41,426 nt of DNA from positions 1 to 41,426 of the forward strand of contig CAZQIC010000025.1 of the NCBI GenBank assembly GCA_964593555.1, written 5' to 3'. Below are positions 15,755 through 24,747 of this stretch, in pieces (position 1 is the stretch's first letter; each line of letters begins with the position of its first letter). A model generated the notes under the pieces. That model had not been told where the DNA came from. It saw nothing but the letters and a program-made list of their open reading frames with translations, and did not search any database. The DNA is from CAZQIC01 sp964593555. GTDB lineage: Bacteria > Bacteroidota > Bacteroidia > JAFLBG01. The translations under genes and the position numbers were made by a program.

Positions 15755-16673
15755 AATTACCCTATCCATTTTAGTGCTGACCCTATTGCAAATTAGCTTA
15801 TTTGCGCAACATACATGGATTAGTGAGCAACATGACCCCGAAACCGAACAAGACTCTTGGAACGAAGAAAAAACGTCTGCAAGAAAATATAATTTAAAGC
15901 AAGTGACAGCATGGGCTTTTAAATATAATCATAACAAATTATTAAAAGATTCGACAGTAAATTATCAAATATTTTATGATAGCTCTGGATTCATTGTGAA
16001 ATATATTGATCATAATTATCATAAGAATGGCTTCTGCAGTAATACTTACTTCATAAAGAACGGATTAGTTGTAGAAAAAAAAGACACTTGTTCATTTTGG
16101 AAAGATTATTTTCCAATACGAAATTTTCATTACGATAGCTTGAATAGGCTTTCTTACGTCACAGAAAATTCTAAGTACAACAACGGTTCAGAAATCAAAA
16201 GATATATATATTATGAAAATGGAAAGCTAAAATCTGAGTCGTTCAATTATGGAAAATTCATCTATGATAAAACAGGAAAATATATTGAATTTATTGAAAA
16301 TGACGGAAGAATTTCAGAGAAGCACGAATATAGCTCAACAGGAAAACTCCTGATCAATAAATTTGGAAAATATCAGGGGGATTCGTTATTCAATTTTACA
16401 GTGGAGTATACTTATGATTCTAAGGACCGAAAAACCGAAGTGGTAATAAAAGAACGTATCAAAAAAGAGTACGAACTGAAAGAAATCAGCAAATATGCCT
16501 ACAATGACGCAGACCAATTAATCTGGTTAAGTATTGACTGGAAAAATAAAAAATCAAAAGACGTTATGTATATACGTGAGTATGATATAAAGGGATTAAA
16601 AATCCGACAAATCGAAAAAAACTTAAAGGAAGTTCCGCAGAAAATTATAAAATATACATATAGTTACTATTAA
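15744..16673 (+). CDS. Secreted YD-repeat-like protein
   Basis: A 309-residue protein, signal peptide at the N-terminus (ITLSILVLTLLQISLFAQ), the rest rich in Tyr, Asp, Lys and Asn. Recurrent short motifs of the YD/RHS kind occur: FHYDSLNRLSYVTE, IYYENGKLKSE, FIYDKTGKYIE, YTYDSKDRKTE, YAYNDADQLIW, REYDIKGLKI. These form a beta-strand ladder such as seen in RHS-like proteins, but there is no RHS core or toxin tip here. The GTG start overlaps rluF by 11 nt, giving possible translational coupling. Composition is AT-rich compared with rluF. Function unknown; probably periplasmic or surface. Confidence 0.7.
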   Translation: MNNKITLSILVLTLLQISLFAQHTWISEQHDPETEQDSWNEEKTSARKYNLKQVTAWAFKYNHNKLLKDSTVNYQIFYDSSGFIVKYIDHNYHKNGFCSNTYFIKNGLVVEKKDTCSFWKDYFPIRNFHYDSLNRLSYVTENSKYNNGSEIKRYIYYENGKLKSESFNYGKFIYDKTGKYIEFIENDGRISEKHEYSSTGKLLINKFGKYQGDSLFNFTVEYTYDSKDRKTEVVIKERIKKEYELKEISKYAYNDADQLIWLSIDWKNKKSKDVMYIREYDIKGLKIRQIEKNLKEVPQKIIKYTYSYY

Positions 16674-17099
16674 AAATTGTTTAATGATTTTTTCGGAAAT
16701 TTTTTATAAATAAACTGGTTTTTCAGTTTCTGTAAAGACAGAGGAAGCTTCGCACTTCAAAAACAAATAACAGGTTACGATATTTAACTGGGGAGGATTA
16801 AAGAATAAACTGAAAATTATTTTTTATATAGTCGCGATTCCGTGTTTTATTACATTGTAGGCTACTACAATACCAAGTACTGCAACTGATGTGACAATAA
16901 TGATGAACCCTGAGTTCTGATCTATTGTACTTTTAATTTTTGTTTTCATTTTTATTTATTTTAAAATCAATTATTATTTGAACGGCTATTTTTAATTATT
17001 ATTATTTCTGTTTTCACTGACAATTACAATTAGCGTGCCAAAGCGATTAATTAATTAAAAATCAAATAGTTACGAAATTCGCAAAAATTAAATACAGCC
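16674..17099. other. Gap between the YD-repeat-like gene and the TMEM175-type gene
   Basis: The only coding signal I see is the 41-residue minus-strand ORF at 16824-16949. A weak hairpin (AAACTG 16712-16717, CAGTTT 16724-16729) lacks a T-run and may or may not terminate the upstream gene. The rest is AT-rich with no tRNA or clear promoter. Confidence 0.5.
16824..16949 (-). CDS. Small single-span membrane protein (41 aa)
   Basis: The minus-strand ORF ATG 16949 to TAA 16824 codes for a basic start (MKTKIKSTIDQNSG), one clear membrane helix (FIIIVTSVAVLGIVVAYNVI) and a short polar end (KHGIATI). The hydrophobic run of about 20 residues bounded by charged ends is unlikely by chance in such AT-rich sequence. 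It lies alone in a 427-bp gap, on the opposite strand from both flanking genes. No homolog is known to me. It could be a real small protein, like those that dock on membrane complexes, or chance; there is no transcript evidence. Confidence 0.5.
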   Translation of the reverse strand: MKTKIKSTIDQNSGFIIIVTSVAVLGIVVAYNVIKHGIATI

Positions 17100-17684
17100 A
17101 TGACAAAAACACGTTTAGAAGCATTCAGCGACGGAGTACTTGCTATCATCATCACCATTATGGTGTTGGAGTTAAAAGTTCCACATGAAGCAAGCTGGCA
17201 CGCGCTAGCTGAACTTGCCCCTGTTTTTGTAAGTTATTTATTGAGTTTTGTTTTTGTAGGTATTTATTGGGGAAATCATCATCACCTGTTACACACTGTA
17301 CATCACGTCACAACTAAGATCATTTGGGCAAACATGGGATTACTATTCACCTTATCACTTATCCCCTTTTCAACAGCATGGATGGGAGAAAATCATTTTG
17401 AAAAAATACCGGTAGCCTTTTACGCTCTGAACTTATTACTATGTGCTGTCTCTTTTTATTTTCTACAAATTGCAATCATGTCACATTACACTCACAGCAC
17501 CAAATTAATTGAAGCGTTAAAAAAACAAGAGAAGAAAGGATTTTTATCTCTCATTCTTTACATCAGCTCTTTTGCCGCAGCATTTTTTTATCCATTGGTA
17601 TCCGCAGCATTGATTGTTATAACAGCTATAATCTGGATAATCCCTGATCCAAATATTGAAAAGGCATTGGAAGAAAAAGAATAG
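17100..17684 (+). CDS. TMEM175-family (DUF1211) potassium channel-like protein
   Basis: A 194-residue integral membrane protein of the TMEM175/DUF1211 family. Bacterial members form tetrameric K+ channels with six helices per subunit. The hallmark RxxxFSDGV is at residues 5-12 (RLEAFSDGVLAIIITIMVLE), followed by helices at about 40-57, 74-92, 106-124 and two near the C-terminus. A His-rich loop (WGNHHHLLHTVHHVTT) follows helix 2, as in the family. The length is normal. Its stop is 3 bp from the stop of the convergent GH3 gene. Ion specificity is inferred from the family only. Confidence 0.9.
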   Translation: MTKTRLEAFSDGVLAIIITIMVLELKVPHEASWHALAELAPVFVSYLLSFVFVGIYWGNHHHLLHTVHHVTTKIIWANMGLLFTLSLIPFSTAWMGENHFEKIPVAFYALNLLLCAVSFYFLQIAIMSHYTHSTKLIEALKKQEKKGFLSLILYISSFAAAFFYPLVSAALIVITAIIWIIPDPNIEKALEEKE

Positions 17685-17687
17685 GAT

Positions 17688-20630
17688 TTATTTCACGGCA
17701 TCATAGATTACACTTTGTATCTGCGATCTTATTCCCGATTTAGATAATTTATTATCATCGGCATCGGGGTTCACACGGTTGGAAAGAAAAACATAAACTA
17801 AACCATTCGCAGGATCGGCCCAGGTAAGTGTGCCTGTAAAACCAGAATGGCCAAAACTTAAAGCCGAAACACAATCACAAACCGGACTTTCCTTTTTAGG
17901 ATCAGTCTCGGGCTTATCGAAACCAACTCCTCTTCTATTGTCTTTGCAATACTGGCACTTTGTAAATTCATTTACCGTTGCGCTGTCAATATATTTTGTC
18001 CCGCCATATTCGCCCTTCTGTAACAGCATTTGCATTAACACCCCAAGGTCTTTTGCATTAGAAAATAAACCAGCATGCCCTCCTACTCCACCCATCATTG
18101 CTGCTCCCGGATCATGGACATCACCATGCACCAGCTGCTTGCGAAATTTAGTATCATTTTCCGTTGGAACAATTCTATCCAAAGAAAAATAATCCCTGGG
18201 CTTATAGGTCATTGTTGTTAAACCAAGCGGTTTATAAAAATTTCTACCGACAAAAACTTCCAATGGCATATCGCTTTGCGATTCAATAATTTTTTTTAAA
18301 AAATAATATCCGAGATCACTGTATTTATACTCATGTTTAATCTCCACAGAGCAATTGATAACATTTTTATAAAGTGAATCTGCATAAAATCTATTCATAT
18401 ACAAATTCTCTGCTACTCTTAAATAAAATGTATCACTTTGGGTTGTACTGTAAAAACCGGGTTTATATGCTCCGGCCTTATCCACTGTTTTTTGCCAAAA
18501 GGGGATCCAGGCGGGTAACCCCGACTGATGCGCGAGCATTGCACGAATTACAATATCATTCTTGTTACAACCGCTTAATTCAGGAAGAAAATCGCCGAGC
18601 TTATCATCGAGTTTCACTTTTCTTTCATCAACCAATTTCATCAACGCTATAGTGGACGCAGCAATTTTAGTTATAGAGGCAATATCATACAGATCATCCG
18701 TTTCTACTTTTTTTTTATTATCGTAGGTATGATACCCAAAGGCCTTATTGTAAATTACTTTTCCATCTTTAGCAACAAACACCTGACAGCCCGGATAAAC
18801 TTTATCTTTTATTCCTTTCAATGCAATGGAATCTATTCTCGAAAGTTTCTTTTCACTTATGCCAATCTCATCAGGAGTAATAAACTTCAAACGTGTAGCA
18901 TTTGCATAAGTAATTCCAGCATTCAATTTGAATTTATCTGAAGCTGTAACAGGGAATTTCCCTTTAGCAGGAATACCGCCAAAAATAAGTTGAGCAGATA
19001 AATTCTGTGTATACGAATTGTATTCATACGACCATAATACTGCATCAACCTTTTCTGCTTCAGGAAATTTAGTGAGTATGTAAGGATTGCCAAAAACATT
19101 TAATATTACACGTGCTTGTTTCCTTAATAATTTTAATAAATATTCTTCCTGCGGCGTTGTCCCGAAATCTTTTTGCGGATTACTGTTACAGCCGCTCATG
19201 CCAACAATAACCAGGTTATAAGGTTTCAGTTTTTTCAGTAAGGTATCAAACTCATTCTTCAATGCATCCTTATCAATCGCAAAATGCTTTACAGGAGCGT
19301 AATTGCTCAGCATCCTTTGAAAATGATCTGTCTGCTTTTGCCCTAGCGCAACGGACGCAATACGAAGCGTATCCATGTTCTTCACCGGTATCATATTTTC
19401 ATTATTGGTGAGCAGCGTAAGCATATTCTCGGTTAATTTCTTATTGATAAGATCTGCAGTAGGATTATTAAGATCAGCAATCAATCCTTTTGTTTTTATT
19501 GGTTTATAATTATCCAACCCTGCCCATTTTTTTGCCATTAATATTTTTTTGCAACGGCTGTCAATTTCTGCTTGTGAAACCAAACCGCTGTCAATCGCGT
19601 TTTTCATAGCCGTGATAGCAAGCGGAACATCTTCTGCAAACAACAGCACATCATTACCAGCCAGTAATGCTTTTACATTTATTTCACCGGCCTTAAAAAA
19701 TTTACTCACGCCTTTCATGTTCAATGCGTCTGTAAATATTAATCCTTTAAACTGCAGTTGGTCTTTAAGCAGATCCGTAACAACTGCTTTTGACAATGTT
19801 GATGCAGTATTTTTTGTTGTATCATATGCAGGAATAGACAAATGCGCCACCATAATACTTCCAAGCCCTTGTTGTATCAATTGTTTAAAGGGATACAACT
19901 CCAGGGAATCCATTCTTTCCTTCGACTGATTGATAACAGGAAGCGTTTTATGTGAATCACTATCCGTATCGCCATGCCCCGGAAAATGTTTTGCGTTTGC
20001 AAGTATGCCTTCATCCTGCATGCCTTTCATATAGGCTGCTGCCTTTCGCGCAACATTGTATTTATCTTCTCCGAATGAGCGACTTCCTATTACAGGGTTT
20101 TGCGAATTATTATTTACATCCGCCACCGGAGCAAAGTTCACATGTATGCCCATTCGCTTGCATTCACGGCCAATCTCACGGCCCATTTCATAAATGAGGG
20201 AATCGTTTTGAATAGCCCCTAATGCCATTTGCCTTGGAAATTGTGGTGTGCTATCTAAACGCATTGCTAATCCCCATTCACCATCAATCGAAATAAGCAG
20301 GGGTACCTTCGAAATACTTTGGTAATAATTAGTGAGATTTGCCTCACGCACAGGACCGCCCTGGAAAAATATAAGACCGCCAATCTTGTTTTCCTTTATG
20401 AGTTTTGTAACATCATCCTTATGCTTTTTATCCTTGTTTGAATATGCAGCAACCATAAAAAGTTGTGCTATCCGCTCTTCGGGCGTAAGCTTTGCCATGA
20501 TGGAATCTGCCCATTTTGTATCGTCACTTGCAAAAGGAGGTGGTATATTATCCGATACCTGGAAACCAAACGATAAAAATGCGAAAAGCAGCAGAGAAAA
20601 ATCTAATACAATTACGACAGCCTTCTTCAT
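17688..20630 (-). CDS. GH3 N-acetylglucosaminidase-like / serine beta-lactamase fusion
   Basis: 980 residues with an N-terminal signal peptide. Part one (about 40-570) is a glycoside hydrolase family 3 enzyme of the NagZ kind: AKHFPGHGDTDSDSH (the His/Asp pair of the NagZ catalytic loop) and the nucleophile region LIFTDALNMKGV, plus the second GH3 domain. Part two (about 590-975) is a class C beta-lactamase/penicillin-binding domain: SITK as SxxK, YSDLGYYF as the YxN-like motif and GHSGFTGT as the K/HTG-like triad. Together these would act on peptidoglycan in the periplasm or outside, one domain cutting sugar, the other acting on peptide or ester. Such fusions are known in Bacteroidota. Alone on its strand, with TMEM175 convergent and the repeat array upstream. 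Confidence 0.88.
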   Translation of the reverse strand: MKKAVVIVLDFSLLLFAFLSFGFQVSDNIPPPFASDDTKWADSIMAKLTPEERIAQLFMVAAYSNKDKKHKDDVTKLIKENKIGGLIFFQGGPVREANLTNYYQSISKVPLLISIDGEWGLAMRLDSTPQFPRQMALGAIQNDSLIYEMGREIGRECKRMGIHVNFAPVADVNNNSQNPVIGSRSFGEDKYNVARKAAAYMKGMQDEGILANAKHFPGHGDTDSDSHKTLPVINQSKERMDSLELYPFKQLIQQGLGSIMVAHLSIPAYDTTKNTASTLSKAVVTDLLKDQLQFKGLIFTDALNMKGVSKFFKAGEINVKALLAGNDVLLFAEDVPLAITAMKNAIDSGLVSQAEIDSRCKKILMAKKWAGLDNYKPIKTKGLIADLNNPTADLINKKLTENMLTLLTNNENMIPVKNMDTLRIASVALGQKQTDHFQRMLSNYAPVKHFAIDKDALKNEFDTLLKKLKPYNLVIVGMSGCNSNPQKDFGTTPQEEYLLKLLRKQARVILNVFGNPYILTKFPEAEKVDAVLWSYEYNSYTQNLSAQLIFGGIPAKGKFPVTASDKFKLNAGITYANATRLKFITPDEIGISEKKLSRIDSIALKGIKDKVYPGCQVFVAKDGKVIYNKAFGYHTYDNKKKVETDDLYDIASITKIAASTIALMKLVDERKVKLDDKLGDFLPELSGCNKNDIVIRAMLAHQSGLPAWIPFWQKTVDKAGAYKPGFYSTTQSDTFYLRVAENLYMNRFYADSLYKNVINCSVEIKHEYKYSDLGYYFLKKIIESQSDMPLEVFVGRNFYKPLGLTTMTYKPRDYFSLDRIVPTENDTKFRKQLVHGDVHDPGAAMMGGVGGHAGLFSNAKDLGVLMQMLLQKGEYGGTKYIDSATVNEFTKCQYCKDNRRGVGFDKPETDPKKESPVCDCVSALSFGHSGFTGTLTWADPANGLVYVFLSNRVNPDADDNKLSKSGIRSQIQSVIYDAVK

Positions 20631-20761
20631 CTTTTCCTAAAATTCTTAAAATCAACAAAAAGCTAATTTATCTCTATGATTCATGCAAAAAGGATACCAC
20701 CATTGAGACTTATTAACAACACAAGGTTTATTTAGCCTTATTAACTAGACGTTTTTATATC

Positions 20762-21205
20762 ACCCCCACGGGGTTTGATTTTTCGTCACATTACCATTCT
20801 ACCAATATACCGCTCCTACGGAGCTTTGCCTTGTACGCGGCAATATCGTTGGCAGAAAAACAAGTCGCATATTTCTTAGAATCCCCGGTACGAGTTTGAT
20901 TTTTCGTCATATCACTTTTCTACTAATAGATCTCTCCTCTGGAGCTTTATCCTGCAGAAGCATATCTCGGCGGAAAAAAAATTGCATATTTTCGGAACCC
21001 AGGAACGTGTTTAATTTTTCGTCACATTAATTTTCTACCAATACGCCCGCTCCTACGGAGCTTTGCCCCATAAAAGACAATATCGTGGTAGAAAAAAAAT
21101 GAATATTTCATAACCCCTACTTGGTTTAATTTTTGCCCCGTAGGCGACAATATCTTGGTAGAAAAAATAAGTTGCATATTTTCAGAACCCCGTAAGGGTG
21201 GCATA
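20762..21205. repeat. Degenerate intergenic repeat array, unit about 115-121 bp, 3.5 copies
   Basis: The landmark GTTTGATTTTTCGTCA or GTTTAATTTTT starts at 20773, 20894, 21009 and 21124, so spacing is 121, 115 and 115 bp. Each unit carries a CCCC...GGGG-like palindrome at its start (intact in unit 1: CCCCC ACG GGG), a GCTCC TAC GGAGC hairpin in the middle (intact in units 1 and 3, degraded in 2), and a conserved end (AATATC, GTAGAAAAA, GCATATTTTC). Unit 4 has lost the middle hairpin segment. A further CCCCGTAAGGG palindrome at about 21188 marks the start of a fifth, lost unit. This is not a CRISPR. Confidence 0.85.
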
Positions 21206-21235
21206 AAAACATGTGGGAAGCCCGCATAATTTTGG

Positions 21236-21243
21236 TATTTTTG
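21236..21243 (+). promoter_or_regulatory. Candidate -7 box of mutL
   Basis: TATTTTTG matches TAnnTTTG and lies 25 bp before the mutL start. No obvious -33 TTG. The sequence is T-rich, so a chance match is possible. Confidence 0.35.
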
Positions 21244-21267
21244 TTAGTCTTTTGACGTACACAAAAA

Positions 21268-23103
21268 ATGGCAGATATTATCCAATTATTACCCGATTCA
21301 GTAGCCAACCAGATAGCGGCCGGAGAGGTTATTCAACGACCTGCATCTGCCGTTAAGGAATTAATGGAAAATGCCATTGATGCCAAAGCCACAAGCATAA
21401 AACTGATCATTAAAGATGCCGGAAAAACCCTGATACAGGTGATTGATAACGGCATTGGTATGAGTGAAACTGATGCCCGTATGAGTTTTGAGCGACACGC
21501 CACTTCGAAAATCAGAAAAGCAGATGATTTGTTTGCGATCAAATCCTTTGGTTTCAGAGGTGAAGCATTGGCTTCTATTGCTGCCATTGCTCACGTAGAA
21601 ATGAAAACCAGGAGGGCAACGGATGAAACCGGGATAAAAATCATTATTGAAGGAAGTGAAATAAAAGAGCAAGAGCCTTGCAGCACACCTATTGGAACAT
21701 CATTCTCTGTAAAAAATCTCTTTTATAATGTTCCGGCACGAAGGAATTTTTTAAAATCAGATTCTGTTGAACTTCGACATATTATTGAGGAATTTACACG
21801 TGTCGCCATTCCGAATAGTGACATTGCTTTTACTTTTCATCACAACAACCAGGAACTTTTCCATTTAGAAGCAAATCAGCTTCGCCAGCGTATTGCAGGA
21901 ATATTTGGAAATAATTACAATGAACGGCTTGTACCTGTTGAAGAGGAAACCAATATCGTAAATGTAAAAGGATTCATTGGTAAACCTGAGCACGCTAAAC
22001 GGACAAGAGGCGAACAATATTTTTTCATCAATAACCGTTTTATAAAAAGCCCTTATTTGCATCATGCAGTTCAAACTGCATATCGGGAGTTATTACCCGA
22101 AGAAAGTTTTGCCTCGTATTTTATTTTAATGGACATCGATCCTAAAATGATTGACATAAACATACATCCAACCAAAACAGAAATAAAATTTGAGGACGAG
22201 AAATCAGTGTACATGATTTTGCGCTCCGCTGTAAAACGTTCATTGGGAAAATTCCATTTGTCACCCTCGCTTGACTTTGAGCGTGAAAACAGTTTTGATC
22301 TCCCTGTAAATCATTCGCGGCCTATTGTTGCGCCTGAAATTAAAGTTGATCGCAATTTCAACCCTTTTACTCAAGGTGGTTTCAAAGAAAAATCGGTTAC
22401 CGAAAAAAGAAATACTGAGAATTGGGATAAACTGTACTCCGGATTTACAAAAAACGAACCGGATCTTTCTTCACACGAACCCGAACGGACACAGCACACT
22501 ATTTCTCCACAATGGAGTGATAGTGAAGATGAACAAAAAGAAAGGGAATGTTTTCAATTGCACAACAGGTATGTGGTTTCTTCCATTAAATCCGGACTTG
22601 TGGTAATTGACCAGCAAGCCGCACATGAAAGAATTTTATTTGAGCGCTTTATTAAGACATCACAGAATAATAAAGGCTATTCACAGCAATTGCTTTTTCC
22701 TGAAACCATTGAATTTACAACTGATGATTTTGAATTAATAAAAGAATTAAGTGAAGAAATAAATGCATTAGGATTCGACATCAACGAATTCGGAAAAAAC
22801 ACTTTTGCCATAAGCGGTGTGCCGGTAGTTATAGAACAAAGTGGAGCAAAAAATATTTTGGAGAAACTAATACAAGGCTATAAAGAAAATTTACAGGAAC
22901 TTAAATTAAGCAAACACGAAAATCTTGCCCGTAGTATGGCAAAAAATGTTTCGATAAAGCCGGGTAAAAAATTAAGTCAGCAGGAAATGAATACATTAAT
23001 CGACGAACTTTTCGCCTGCGAAATTCCTTATACTAATCCTGCAGGTAAGCCAACATTAACCATGTTGCAACAAGATGAATTGGAAAGAAGATTTAAAAAA
23101 TAG
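21268..23103 (+). CDS. mutL: DNA mismatch repair protein MutL
   Basis: A 611-residue mismatch-repair ATPase that couples MutS recognition to strand incision. GHKL ATPase motifs: ELMENAIDAKA, DNGIGM, ATSKIRKADDL, FGFRGEALASI, then YNVPARRNFLKS; the transducer domain follows to about residue 330, then a variable linker, then the dimer domain. The C-terminal endonuclease motif DQHAx2Ex4E appears as DQQAAHERILFE (about residue 448), with Gln for His, and the CPHGRPT motif appears as NPAGKPT without the Cys, so endonuclease activity is doubtful. The length is normal. The rhomboid gene follows by 5 bp. Confidence 0.95.
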   Translation: MADIIQLLPDSVANQIAAGEVIQRPASAVKELMENAIDAKATSIKLIIKDAGKTLIQVIDNGIGMSETDARMSFERHATSKIRKADDLFAIKSFGFRGEALASIAAIAHVEMKTRRATDETGIKIIIEGSEIKEQEPCSTPIGTSFSVKNLFYNVPARRNFLKSDSVELRHIIEEFTRVAIPNSDIAFTFHHNNQELFHLEANQLRQRIAGIFGNNYNERLVPVEEETNIVNVKGFIGKPEHAKRTRGEQYFFINNRFIKSPYLHHAVQTAYRELLPEESFASYFILMDIDPKMIDINIHPTKTEIKFEDEKSVYMILRSAVKRSLGKFHLSPSLDFERENSFDLPVNHSRPIVAPEIKVDRNFNPFTQGGFKEKSVTEKRNTENWDKLYSGFTKNEPDLSSHEPERTQHTISPQWSDSEDEQKERECFQLHNRYVVSSIKSGLVVIDQQAAHERILFERFIKTSQNNKGYSQQLLFPETIEFTTDDFELIKELSEEINALGFDINEFGKNTFAISGVPVVIEQSGAKNILEKLIQGYKENLQELKLSKHENLARSMAKNVSIKPGKKLSQQEMNTLIDELFACEIPYTNPAGKPTLTMLQQDELERRFKK

Positions 23104-23108
23104 ATAGG

Positions 23109-23906
23109 ATGAGTTACGAGCAATATAGACCTTCAGGATTTAACTTTTTAGCTCCAGTAGTAAAGAATTTACTCATTATAAATGGACTCTTATTCTTTTC
23201 GACTCTTATTTTTAAGGTTAGTTTTGAAATTGACATCAACGATTATTTAGGACTTCATTTTTATAAGTCAGAATTATTCAGACCACATCAGTTTGTTACC
23301 TATATGTTTATGCACGGGAGTTTAATGCATATTTTTCTTAATATGCTTGGTTTGTGGATGTGTGGAAATATATTGGAAAGCCATTGGGGAAGCAAACGCT
23401 TTTTAATTTTTTATATGGTCACTGGAATAGGCGCCGGGATTATTCAAATGTTATTTAACGTTTACGATTTAATGCCTTATTATAGTTTTCTGGATCACCC
23501 AACCGCAGAAGGACTTTTAAAACTCAAATTCATAAACGCTGACCCGGAATTTGTTAACGCATGGTTATCAAATCCCGAAAACACTCAGTTTGCCGAGAAA
23601 GCAATAAACGAAATTCAGGGACTATATAAAGCGATAATTGATATTCCAACTGTTGGTGCTTCAGGTTCAATATTTGGTATATTGCTTGCTATCGGGGTAT
23701 TATTTCCCAATATGGTTTTTTTATTATATTTCGTCATACCAATAAAAGCAAAATATCTTGTATTAATTGGAGTAGTGTACGAACTATATAAAATAATAAT
23801 TAATTCCCCTGATGATAACGTTGCTCACTTCGCACACCTGGGTGGTATGTTATTTGGATATATCCTGATTAAATACTGGAACAAACGCTCCAATCATTTT
23901 TACTAG
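23109..23906 (+). CDS. Rhomboid family intramembrane serine protease 1
   Basis: A 265-residue membrane protease. The active-site motif GASGSIFG places the catalytic Ser at about residue 185, and the partner His is in HFAHLGGMLFGY at about 242. The first part holds HGSLMHIFLNMLGLWMCGN, the conserved H-x-x-x-N segment of the oxyanion side. Between helices there is an extra loop of about 60 residues (YNVYDLMPYY...PTVGASG). It starts 5 bp after mutL and ends 1 bp before a second rhomboid gene, so the three are almost surely one operon. Substrates unknown. Confidence 0.92.
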   Translation: MSYEQYRPSGFNFLAPVVKNLLIINGLLFFSTLIFKVSFEIDINDYLGLHFYKSELFRPHQFVTYMFMHGSLMHIFLNMLGLWMCGNILESHWGSKRFLIFYMVTGIGAGIIQMLFNVYDLMPYYSFLDHPTAEGLLKLKFINADPEFVNAWLSNPENTQFAEKAINEIQGLYKAIIDIPTVGASGSIFGILLAIGVLFPNMVFLLYFVIPIKAKYLVLIGVVYELYKIIINSPDDNVAHFAHLGGMLFGYILIKYWNKRSNHFY

Positions 23907-23907
23907 A

Positions 23908-24747
23908 ATGAGTTTTGGAGACGACATAAAAAACATTTTTACAAAAAGCGATAACGGCTTAGTACGACTTATCGTTATTAATGTTATTGTTTTTGTCCTT
24001 GCAAATATTTTCAGCCTCTTCTACGAACTTTCTCCATGGCTCGCGCTTCCTTCTGAAACGTCTTTTTTTATTTCAAGGCCCTGGACCATTCTCACCTATA
24101 TGTTTTTTCACAAACAAATATTTCACATTTTGTTTAATATGCTTTGGCTTTATTGGATGGGGCAATTGTTTGTAGAGTTTATAGGAAGCAAGCGCCTCGT
24201 AAGTGTTTATATTTTAGGCGGAGTTTGCGGCGGATTACTCTATTTCCTGTTATCCGGAATTCTAAATACAGATGGGACAACCTCTCTTTTACTAGGTGCT
24301 TCTGCGGGAGTAATGGCAGTAGTAGTTGCAATTGCAGTATTCATACCAAATTATTCTTTACATCTTTTACTTTTCGGACCGGTGCAATTAAAATATATTG
24401 CGCTTGCATCATTTGTAATTACAACATTGCTCGACCTGAATGTGAATACGGGAGGAAAAGTTGCACATATTGGCGGGGCCTTATTTGGCTTGGTTTTTAC
24501 TTTATCTTACAAAAATGGAAACGATATTACAAAGCCGCTGACATTTATTATCGAAAAAATCGGCTCTCTTTTTTCGCAAAACAAAGTTTCCAAAATGAAA
24601 GTAGCATACAAAAACAAAAATACTTTTAAAACAAAAACAGAACAGCAAAAGGACATTGACGAAATATTGGATAAAATTTCCCGTTCGGGATATGAGAGTT
24701 TAACAAAAGAAGAAAAGGAAATATTGTTTAAAGCAAGCGGGAAGTAG
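23908..24747 (+). CDS. Rhomboid family intramembrane serine protease 2
   Basis: A 279-residue second rhomboid with the motif LLGASAGVMAV (catalytic Ser about residue 132) and KVAHIGGALFGL (His about 187), plus FHKQIFHILFNMLWLYWMGQ as the H-x-x-x-N segment. It lacks the long loop of paralog 1. The C-terminal 60 residues are cytosolic and charged, ending DIDEILDKISRSGYESLT then KEEKEILFKASGK, a tail type often found on Bacteroidota rhomboids. The stop codon TAG (24745-24747) overlaps the first unit of the heptamer array. It is not a close copy of paralog 1, so an old duplication. Confidence 0.9.
   Translation: MSFGDDIKNIFTKSDNGLVRLIVINVIVFVLANIFSLFYELSPWLALPSETSFFISRPWTILTYMFFHKQIFHILFNMLWLYWMGQLFVEFIGSKRLVSVYILGGVCGGLLYFLLSGILNTDGTTSLLLGASAGVMAVVVAIAVFIPNYSLHLLLFGPVQLKYIALASFVITTLLDLNVNTGGKVAHIGGALFGLVFTLSYKNGNDITKPLTFIIEKIGSLFSQNKVSKMKVAYKNKNTFKTKTEQQKDIDEILDKISRSGYESLTKEEKEILFKASGK

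Larger units (their letters stand above)
20631..21267. other. Long intergenic region between the GH3 gene and mutL
   Basis: Non-coding. It holds the degenerate 118-bp repeat array (20762-21205) and a candidate mutL promoter box (21236-21243). The open frames there on the minus strand are by-products of the repeats: they have no signal, motif or codon character. Confidence 0.6.

Noticed and set aside
20762..21205. Possible CRISPR array
   Set aside because: Repeat period is 115-121 bp with similarity through the whole unit and no constant-length unique spacers; no cas genes.
21022..21308. Minus-strand ORFs in the GH3-mutL gap
   Set aside because: They lie within the degenerate repeats and lack any protein-like features.
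24144..24629. 161-residue plus-strand ORF
   Set aside because: It overlaps the second rhomboid gene in another frame; the rhomboid frame carries the catalytic motifs.
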